From: Amyelois transitella
Taxonomy: Eukaryota > Arthropoda > Insecta > Lepidoptera > Pyralidae
Assembly (NCBI RefSeq): GCF_032362555.1
Contig: NC_083530.1
Coordinates: forward strand, 1,146,001-1,210,000
Reading direction: 5' to 3'
Length of the DNA: 64,000 bases
Shown: piece after piece, positions 54,970 to 64,000 of the stretch
Position numbering within the stretch: the first letter of the stretch is position 1
Layout: every line of letters starts with the position of its first letter
The notes under the pieces: model-generated
Told to the model about the DNA's origin: nothing
The model's input: only the letters and a program-made list of their open reading frames with translations
Databases searched by the model: none
Translations under genes and position numbers: made by a program

Positions 54970-57002
54970 TATGTAAATTTTCAGGACAGTGAAAAATATT
55001 AATTATCTACAAAATCTTTACCATCTGAATGCCGCCAGTTAAACTCATAAAACTGGCATAATTACTACAACGCGACGACGAATCAATGAAATTTTTCACC
55101 AATAAATAAAACACCATTTATAATTTAACAACACACTTTCATTAAAAAAATTAAGTAACCTAACTTGCAGCGTCTTAAACTAAATTATTTTTACAATCGA
55201 ATAGACACGCTTCACCAATAAATTATAGTTTTCTATATAATTATACAAATGTACTCTTATTTTAATAAAAGTCCTCACAATTATTTCTTAATACTTTAGA
55301 AATACACAAATTTGAGAATTCTGAATATAAATAATTTGTAAAAAGGCTATGGGCAAACAAATGAATACGAACTATAAATTATAATTAGGTACTACTACTA
55401 TTGAATTATAATTTCTACTAAGTATTGTTATTTTTTTATTCAAAAGTGAAGACAATTTTACAAAATAAGAGTCAATTAAAGACTATGATATTTTGGTTCC
55501 TTAATACTAAGAATTATTCTTTATTATTTTATATCGATTATTAAAATACATACATACGTTCAACTGCAAAAAGATAAAACAACATTGTTTTACAAAATCT
55601 TTGCAAAATTAATTTTATTTATAAACGCGTCTACAAAGTTAAATAAATAAATATAAAATATTCGAACATAATTGCATTACCTCCTTGTAGCAATGTGTTT
55701 ATAATTGAAATTAATTTTACAAATTAAAGTTCAGGTAAAGACAATTAAGTTAAATATTAAAATGCACTTTCAACAAACTCCTTTTGGGCAGTTAAATAAA
55801 TTACAATTAAAAAAAAAATCTAACTAAACAATCGACACAATATTACTTTATTTCAATATAATTTTACAAGGAAGCAATATTAGATCACAAATTCAGACTA
55901 TATGACTATATTTTTCTAATTATGCGAAAAAATAATGCATAATTATGATTTTAGTATCAAATTTTATATTTTACGCAAAGTTATATTTACATTTTAGGAG
56001 AGGGTGTCATTTTATTGTAATTGTTTGGTATGTGATTTTCTCGGAAACTTACGCATATTTTGTGTTCTATTAATATAAATAAGATGGCATATGAACTTAT
56101 ACAATAAAAGTTATAAATTAATTATATTAATAAAAGAATCTATTTTATTGTTAAGAAATATTTTTTTTGTATGAAATAAATGCATAATGTATATAAATTA
56201 CAACTGCAATTAATAATTACTTACTTATATAAGTTGCAATGTGCAGTTGTCCAGAATGATACCAATTACAAAAGAAATGAATGATTAAATATTGTTGAAA
56301 CCGCAGAAATTAAAAAAATAATAATTTTGTATGAATCATTTAACATTTTTTTTACAACGTCACATATCATTTAATATGCATACTGGTTATAATAGTTTCT
56401 TTTTTAATAATAAACAGGTTCTTTTAAATATACACAGCATTTATATTCATGAATCAGTTAAAAGATAGTGAAATATTTTTTAATTTGTATACCATTGTAC
56501 CCGATAAAGATTATCGTCATGTCCATATATTGAATTTTGCATCTTGTAATGAAATAAAATAATGAATAAAATGGTTTTTGACGTGGAAAATAATAATATA
56601 AAGTTCCTTTTCATTATCCTGTAAATAATATATTTTCTTTGTAGGTGGGTATGATATGATATTTAATGTTTTGATTTATAAGTATTCATTGATTACAGGA
56701 ACTGTTTGGAACTCTGAATGAAGAAAAGAAGGGTTAGGTTAGGGTTAAAAAAGGTTCATGTTTTTTGGTCCTGTCAAATGGCATAATTGGCAGTTGGCAT
56801 AATTATCTTTTCTCCGAAATGATTTATGCCAAAAAAATTATGCGGTTTTCAAATTATGCCACATAATATTCTGACATTATGAGAATCAATTCAGACCGAC
56901 CTTTCTTTCTTAAATTTGTCATAAAAATTAATTAGGTAAATAATTTAAAATATTAAGAAATTATTGTTTAAATTTATATAAGTATGTACATATTTAATAA
57001 GG
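54970..57002 (-). other. Repeat-poor AT-rich region, possible long 3' UTR
   Basis: About 2 kb with almost none of the repeats seen elsewhere, directly downstream (minus strand) of the terminal exon at 57003-57156. It may be the 3' UTR of that gene. A MITE-like GGCATAATTAT cluster lies at 56775-56870. Confidence 0.4.
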
Positions 57003-57156
57003 TCACGTATGGTGATACTGTAAATGTGCTAGGGGGTGTTCGTAAAGGGGGTAGAGGGGTTGGGGGGCGTGCGCGGGGGGCGCGTGTGACGGCTGGTGGG
57101 GGGCGTCACTGTCGTCGTCCGTGGAGGAATCCAACTGCTTGTCGCCGGTGCCGCCG
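57003..57156 (-). CDS. Terminal coding exon of an unidentified gene
   Basis: A strong acceptor (polypyrimidine tract then CAG, minus strand at 57159-57157) leads into a GC-rich frame of 50 codons, GGTGDKQLDSSTDDDSDAPH then a Pro/His-rich end ..PLYPLYEHPLAHLQYHHT and stop at 57005-57003. GC content is far above the surroundings. The Ser/Asp run and His/Pro/Tyr-rich tail resemble C-termini of transcription factors, but I do not recognise the family. Preceding exons would lie right of 57157, perhaps beyond the window. Phase at the acceptor is one base. Confidence 0.65.
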
Positions 57157-57159
57157 CTG

Positions 57160-59640
57160 AAAAAAAAAGAAAAAAACTGAATATAGTCTGTGGATAAGTA
57201 AGACTGTCAACTGCATATCAAGCTTCCCTGTGTTTACAGTAAATTTGGGTAGGTTGATATGCTTTTATTTGCTATTATTTGGGGTCAGCTTATAGATACA
57301 GTCTATATATCCCTTTCGGGGTATAAACAGCCAAACAGTCTTGAAAAGACTAAAAGACCAAGTTCAGATGGAATTGAGATTATTATTATGACATTCCCAT
57401 ATAGGTATATTTATTTTATCTGCTCATGCTTTTGTTAAAAAGCATAAGTATAATGTTAAAACGTCTTGTTATATTTATTTTTCAATAGAATCTTTTTCTA
57501 AACTTCTTTTATCTAATCAAAGTTATACGGATCTCTTCAAACAAGATGAACTGTTTATAAACACAAAACAAGAAATATTCTCTAATCTATGACCAAATTA
57601 ATTTTAGTATTTATAAATCATGACTGTGGTAACCACGAGTTTTAGCGACAGAAAAAATAAAGATTGATATTATTCTTAGAATGCACATATCACGTCTTTG
57701 TCCCTTACAGGGTAGGCAGAGCTAAATTACAAGATGGCCAAGTAAATTTGGATGGCGCAATGACGAAATTAAGATTCTAAGATCGCTATTGTACTTATAT
57801 TAGAAATCTTAGTTTATAGGTCATAAAACATCGACTCAATATTTATGTCAGTGAATAAAATTATATTTATTTTGTATTTTATTCTGCAGACCGGTATATA
57901 AATGGTGATAACGTGTTCAAAAGAGAATAAGTATCTATATAAAATAAATAATCCTAGAAAAAGTACAGATCTGATCCACGCTAGTAAAAGTTTAATTTTT
58001 CAGTAAATAAAAATGTCTATAAAATCCCAGACAAAAGGTAAACCATCAACATCTTGTACTAGCAAAAAAAAATAAAAAAAAAGAAATCGGCCGCCATCTT
58101 GCTCGGGTGTCGGGTTTCGTGGGGCGGGCTGTCAGAGCGAGCTCGTCAGTTTACGCAAGTGCTATTTGTAAGAGCTATTTCGATGGAAAAAATATGGGAT
58201 TATTCACCCATTGTTTATTTATCCTTGTGCCATCGATAAATTATACCTGGCATCTTCATTATACGCTATTGTCATGATCAATATCCGTGAATGATTTTTT
58301 TATAACAAGTAAAATCAAATCTTTTACATAGTTTGAACAAAACGTTAGATGTTTTGAGAAAAACGTAAGTAAAAACAAAACCTAAAGTTTGTAAAGTTTT
58401 ACTTAATTTCTAAATGACTTTTTTCGGTAAAAAAATGTTTTGACTTTTGAATGTTTTTCTTAATATAATAAAATCATATTTCTAAACTAAAATTAATGTA
58501 CTTAAAAAAGATAGACCTACTCATTTATCTATTGAAATTATTTAATGTTTTTAAAACTTTTAAATATATACTACCTATGTTAATGTTCCCAAAAATAACG
58601 TCCTTTTAAAATATCGTTGAAAAAACTTAAGTGGGCTTATTTTTTGCCGGCGTCATCGGTCGCATAAAATCCATTCATGCGATCAATTCCACCTGATCGA
58701 CTTTTCATAGAATTTCTTTATTTATAGACCCATTGACTGACAAAGAAACAAAATCATTGGGCTATTGTTAATTTGGGATAAACGAAATTTGTAAAACCAC
58801 TTATAAATGTTCCGATACGCGTAAAATTACCGATTTTAGTGATTTTTTTAAAAGTTAATATTTTTGAGGATATGGTTACATAATTTTATAGTAGGTATAT
58901 GTCTTACGATGCAGACAGTTGTGTGATTTTTAAATAAATCATAAATAGCTACATACAATTATGAAAATAATATATAACATAACAATTAATCAATTCGGTC
59001 TAATTTTTTATTACAATTCGAAAATATTTTTTTTTATCATTAATATCGTATTATTAACATAGTTAGTATTAGTATATTTAAGTTAGTATCTCCTAACACA
59101 TGTCTCACAACTTATTTCGAAGTTAACTTAATGACCCGGATAGATATTTATTTATTAAAGTATTAAATAAATTAAGTTAGGTAAAAAATAATAAGCAAAA
59201 TTTAAAAAAAAATACGAAATATCTATATAAAACTTACAATATTATTATATCATAAAATAATTAAATCACTTTTGATTTTGTTATAGGTATCTACTTAATT
59301 TATTTTAACTTTAAAGTTTTTATTTTAATTTTCAGTTGTAATTTAAAATTTATAGACGAAGTTATAGATTTTAGTTACCCAACAAAGTACTTCCATACCT
59401 ATCTACTAGGTACCTATTTCGAAAAAAAAAACAAAATAACAAAAAAAAAATTCCAATCATGAAAACCTAACGTTTCACGTGAAAACGAGACGGCATATAC
59501 GCGCGCGAATGTGACAGAAATACGTAACTTGACACCGCCACATCTGCTAACTAAAAGCAAGCAGGGACGCACTCTGAATATTATAGGTTACATCGTTATA
59601 ACGTGTTATTGATAACATTAGATAGTTATATTATAATAAA
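57160..59640. other. Repeat-poor DNA, presumably intron of the minus-strand gene
   Basis: Only two diverged family A fragments (57298-57390, 57680-57760) and a SINE tail remnant (59080-59140). A GC-rich patch at 58085-58165 (CGGCCGCCATCTTGCTCGG) and one at 59475-59580 stand out as possible exon or regulatory DNA. No convincing splice pair was found. Confidence 0.4.
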
Positions 59641-59656
59641 CTATGTTATGTTTTAG

Positions 59657-60670
59657 AATTGTGAATGTGGATGAAGCGAATGAAGTATGCAGGGATCGTG
59701 GCAAGTGAAATAACGCAGTCTCTGCCTGCATACACCTCTAAGAATTCAAATGTAATAAAAAATTTGTAAGTTTGTAATTACGGTATTTTTTTTATTAGGT
59801 AGATTGATTATTAGAAAAGTTTAGAAAATGTAGTAATCATAATAAGTAATGTATTTCAAAATATAATATTTCTTAATAAAATATCTAAAAAGAAGAGAAT
59901 GTGGTGTAGTGATAATGTTGCCTCAAAGTTAAAGGACTTCTGTTCAATCTCCGAAAACATGACCTAAAAGGCACACGCACACTCATTATCACATCCTTGT
60001 CCTGAACGGGGTAGACAGAGAACGTTAAATTGGATAGATACAATAATAGGAGTGAGCTAATAGATAGATAAAATAGTGAGAACAGCTGAACGTGGCCTAT
60101 CAGTATTTTTAAGACTGTTGGCTCTGCCTACCCTGCAAGGGAAATAGACGTGATTATATGTATGTATCAGAGTGAGATTCGAAAGAAGTTACAGAAGAAT
60201 CCCAAGTTTATGAACTTATCCCTTGATTGAATTTTTCAATCTACGCGGGAAGAGAAGCAGTTGCCACAGTCTTGTGGTATTTGTAGCGGTTTAATGAGAG
60301 AGAGAAAGAGACTCACGCCTGACCTTCTTGACCCTGTTAATAGGGGAACCTAACACGGCATATCCGTGGGCGTATTTTAATTATAAACATACATACATAC
60401 CTATAATCAAGTCTATATGAATACCTTACGGGGTAGACAAAGCTAGCAGTCTTAAAAAGATTGAAAATCCACGTTCAGCTAAATGGTGATAGAATTGAAT
60501 TATAATGTTTGGCCTAATGATGGATTTAAGATCCAATAGGTTACATAATTTATCCCATCGACTAGAAAAATTCACAGTTTATAAGCCCTTCCCTTAGTCG
60601 CCGTTTACTACATCCATGAGAAAGATATGGATAGCGTTGTCCTATGCTAGTTTGCCGGGAACATACAGCG
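59657..60670. mobile_element. Cluster of old LINE and family A fragments
   Basis: LINE tail 59657-59735 (plus), family A 3' part 60075-60175 (plus), and a diverged reverse family A copy 60390-60670. Confidence 0.5.
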
Positions 60671-60674
60671 CTTA

Positions 60675-61710
60675 AGTTATAAATTATAATTATAACATTA
60701 CTTATTCTTAAGGTAGGTATACTTACCTACACTTGAAATATCTTAAACAGCGTTCTGAGAATAAGATGACGTTAACAATAAACAGATTTAGTTTACTGTA
60801 GCAAATTGTTTAATTAATCGTACAATTTTTTTTTTGGACTATGACAATGTGTGCCGTGTGGTTTTAGAATTAGGGTGTTTTAGGCGACTAAACGAAGTTT
60901 GCTGTAGTGATTTTCTAGGTTCGTACCACTTCCTAGGACAATATGAACATACTGGGTTTCGTCCACTTTTCCGAACCCGTAAAAAGTACCCTTATCTGAA
61001 TTCCGCATTATATGTATGCAAAATTTCATGGAGAACGCTTCAGTGGTTTTGACGTAAAATACGAACACATAAACACACTTTATAGTATGGACCTAAAATG
61101 CGTGCGTTACCAAAAGAGCAATTCTCGTTATTAGGTAAATAAACGCCTTTAACAAACTAAAAGTAGGAAACACGACCGCTACGTGCAAAATCGTTAATTC
61201 CATTCGTAATTTCAATAACAAACTAAAAATAACGAAGCTATGCGGGTATAAATATGTTTAAAATATAACAAAAGGGGGAGTAGACACGTTTGCCTATCCA
61301 TTTGGCTGGCTTCAACGTAATTTGATATCCTATAAAAGTAAGTACATCACTGGTTGGTTTTGTAGTAACACGCGAATATCAACTCAAATTATATTGAGGT
61401 TAGGTGTAAATTTGGCGGGAACGGCCACAGTTGCTATGGTTAATGTCGGAAGCAATTCGAATTTCGAATTTTGCGGACGTTCGCTTGTCTCTGGCAATGG
61501 TCGTGTTATGGCTGCACGGGCTAAGCCCTTTGCCTGTCATAGATAAGGTTGCCAAAAACAAAATGATTCAAAGATTTCTCTGTAAATGTTGCGGAGGTCA
61601 GACGGGAGTCGCTTCGTGTAAAAACCTGACTTGCCCAAAACAGTATTATGATTACAGGCGCACCACAGGCCTCTCTCCAGACAGGTGAGAATATAACCAG
61701 GACTAACATA
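60675..61710. other. Gene-free region with family C block
   Basis: 61590-61700 matches family C (GTCAGACGGGAGTCGCTTCG, CTCTCTCCAGACAGGTGAG). The remainder is unassigned; small frames at 60834 and 61322-61688 have no recognisable content. Confidence 0.4.
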
Positions 61711-61712
61711 CA

Positions 61713-61829
61713 TTACATAAAATCACGCCTCTTTCCCGGAGGGAGGGTAGGCAGAGACTACCTCTTTCCACTTGCCACGATCTCTGCATACTTCCTTCGC
61801 TTCATCCACATTCATAACTCTCTTCATGC
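61713..61829 (-). mobile_element. LINE 3' end fragment
   Basis: Reverse copy, ending abruptly after CATAACTCTCTTCATGC. Confidence 0.6.
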
Positions 61830-62560
61830 TAACTAACAGCACGATGATAGAAATCGGAGTAATATATACCAATATTGTAAAGCTGAAGAGTTTGTTTGTT
61901 TTGACAATTATTAAGCGATATGAAGTATCCTATAATAATGAATAAAAATTTTTTGAACGTGTCATTGCTTCTTTTTTCGCTAGATGGCGCCAGTGGTAGG
62001 GATATGAATCATAGGATAGCCAGTAGGTATCTAGATAACACTCATAACACAATTTTTACACACACACTGCTCTGTTCCTAAAGGGGTAGGCAGAGACGAC
62101 AACATGTTAGCACTTGCTACAACATTTTTTGTGCGATATTTGCTCTTACATATAATACCCTCCTCATACCCATAGTAGGTTATAAATTACATTTACATTT
62201 GAGACTTCTGAAGGCCGCTTTCAACGCCCGACTTGAAATTAAACCGGTACAAAAAGTTTAGACCTTACGCAGACAAACACACACTTTGTTCAAACTCACC
62301 GGAGCAGAAGTCCCAATCTATTTTCGGGTTTTGGAGATAAGATCATTTTGATATTTCATTTAATCGTTGGCTCTGTATATTCACATCCACAATAATAATA
62401 AAAAAAGAAGATCGTGAAATCTTTGCTTGCGCGATTTAGACTATTCACTGTTTTTGTCTGATGGCGTCGTGTGATTGGTTGTTAAGACTTATAGCGTAGA
62501 GATTTCGCCACAAGTCAAACGAACTATTTGAGTTTGCAAACGTGTAAAATGAGCAAATAA

Positions 62561-63047
62561 TCTATACTAATATTATAACATACATACAGACATATGGTCA
62601 CGTCTATATCCCTTGCGGGGTAGACAGAGCCAACAGTCTTGAAAAGACTGAATAGCCACGTTCAGCTATTTGGCCTAATGATTGAGTTGAGATTCAAATA
62701 GTGACAGGTTGCTAGCCCATCGCCTAAAAAAGAATCCCAAGTTTGTAAGCCTATCCCTTAGTCGCCTTTTACGACATCCAATATCTAATCTTATATAATA
62801 AAGCTGAAGAGTTTGTTTGTTTGAACGCGCTAATCTCAGGAACTGCTGGTTCGATTGAAAAATTATTTTTGTGTTGAATAGACCACTTATCGAGGAAGGC
62901 TTTAGGCTATATAACATCACGCTGCAACTATTAGGAGCGAAGAAATAATGGAACATATGAAAAAACAGGGAAAATTATTCATCCTTGAGGGCTTTAATGA
63001 TGACCAAAATAACTATTCCACGCGGACGAAGTCGCGGGCACAGCTAG
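62561..63047 (+). mobile_element. Helitron-like family 1 interrupted by a SINE-like family A copy
   Basis: The Helitron starts A|TCTATACTAATATTATA at 62561 and ends GGGCACAGCTAG|T at 63047. A 5'-truncated reverse family A copy (~62578-62780) lies near its start, with the Helitron beginning repeated imperfectly after it (TCTAATCTTATATAATAAAG). This gives the order of insertion: Helitron first. Confidence 0.7.
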
Positions 63048-63191
63048 TGTTATATATAATCGTGTTTAATACAAAGTCGACGAAATACGATAATTATGTT
63101 ATAATGAATTGCAATGTTTAGTAACATAACACCGCTTTATTTGCAAATTTAAAATGTTATTCATAAATATTTACAAATATCATCTTAGGGA

Positions 63192-63545
63192 TACCGTGTG
63201 GTTCCCGGCTCCAATATAAAAAATAGTAAGACCACTCTATCTCTTTCATACGGATGTAGTAAAAGGCGACTAAGGGATAAACTCATAAACTTGAGATTCT
63301 TCTTTCAAGCGATGGGCTAGCAACCTGTCACTATTTGAATTTCAATTCTATAATTAAGCCAAAATAGCTGAACGTGGCCATTCAGTGTTTTCAAGACTGC
63401 TGCCTTTGTCTACCCCGCAAGGGATATAGACGGGACCATATGTATGTATGTATGTATGTGTCCATCATTAAGCCATACAGCTGAACGTGGCCTTTTAGTC
63501 TGCTCGCTCTATTTACCCCCAAAAGGGAATAAAATGTGACCTAAA
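63192..63545 (+). mobile_element. SINE-like family A, full copy plus partial copy
   Basis: 63192-63460 is near full length with (ATGT)4. 63463-63545 repeats the last ~80 bases. Confidence 0.6.
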
Positions 63546-63789
63546 TTATATTTATCTGTAAAATGGAGTTTTCAATGAGATATCTAATATATTTAAACGA
63601 GCAATTCTTGTATATATATAATGAGGATCTCGGAAACGGCTCCAACGATTTTCATGAAAGTTACAGATTAGGGGCTTTTCGGCTCAAGGAATCGATTTAT
63701 CAAAATCCTAGGTTCGAGAAAAGCTCGGTTCCCAAGATATATAAACATTTTAAATACCGCGTTTTAAGAAACTATATCAGCGCCATACT

Positions 63790-63977
63790 TCACTAGGTAC
63801 ATAGTATAAAACAAAGTCGCTATTTTAGTCTGTTTGTCTGTATGCTTAAATCTTTAAAATTACGCAACGGATTTTGATGCGGTTTTTTGTAACAGGTAGA
63901 GTGATTCAAGAGGAAGGTTTTTAAGTATAAAAACATTTATAATATTGCACCCGTACGAAACCGGGGCGGGTCGCTAG
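63790..63977 (+). mobile_element. Helitron-like family 3
   Basis: From TCACTAGGTACATAGTAT to GGGGCGGGTCGCTAG|T. Same family as the element bordering the satellite. Confidence 0.7.
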
Positions 63978-64000
63978 TTGTATAATAAGACTTACCTATC

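Noticed and set aside
58060-58170. Start exon of a minus-strand gene at the GC-rich CGGCCGCCATCTTG patch
   Set aside because: The ATGGCGGCCGATTTC frame runs into a T-rich stretch without a usable donor. It is kept only as a possible regulatory or noncoding exon.

Overview
The window is nuclear DNA from an insect, almost certainly a moth or butterfly. The genes are intron-split, with GT-AG boundaries that can be placed from open reading frames. The non-coding DNA is AT-rich and packed with short interspersed elements, Helitron-like elements ending in CTAG, and retroelement 3' ends of the kind usual in Lepidoptera. No bacterial, viral or organellar gene organisation is seen. Species cannot be named from the sequence alone.

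Left to right: (1) 776-3143, + strand, the 3' part of a GMC oxidoreductase gene (glucose-dehydrogenase / ecdysone-oxidase type), interrupted by a one-base frameshift near 2530. (2) 3550-9498, a complete-looking 5.95-kb DNA transposon: ~170-bp terminal inverted repeats (~95% identical), an exact 8-bp target duplication (CCTTTTTT), and a ~1,018-residue minus-strand protein that looks like an RNase-H-fold transposase but that I cannot place in a named superfamily. (3) 13056-15661, - strand, a four-exon small Maf bZIP gene (maf-S/MafK type). (4) 16856-42392, + strand, the full RTF1 gene (Paf1 complex), 19 coding exons, 770 aa, whose introns hold most of the repeats. (5) 42393-53600, no gene, repeats and AT-rich unique DNA. 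(6) 53690-54586, + strand, a secreted spherulin-2A-like protein with an aerolysin-type architecture. (7) 57003-57156, - strand, a GC-rich terminal coding exon of an unidentified gene; the rest of that gene would lie to the right. The DNA from about 54.97 to 59.65 kb is notably poor in repeats.

The small Maf gene and RTF1 are divergently transcribed about 1.2 kb apart. Small Maf acts as a DNA-binding partner of CNC-type bZIP factors. RTF1 couples elongating RNA polymerase II to histone H2B ubiquitination and to Spt5. No shared pathway is implied by their adjacency.

The repeat landscape is the most unusual part. A 66-bp satellite (32 exact-length units plus a terminal part-unit) starts at the 5' terminus of a Helitron-like element and ends at the 3' splice site of RTF1 exon 10. 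Each unit carries 11 bp of the Helitron end and 55 bp of the intron end. Introns 6-8 also hold partial copies of exons 6, 7 and 8, some with intact splice donors. A ~260-bp SINE-like family present in dozens of copies shares its 3' tail with an RTE/CR1-like LINE whose reverse-transcriptase C-terminus is recognisable.
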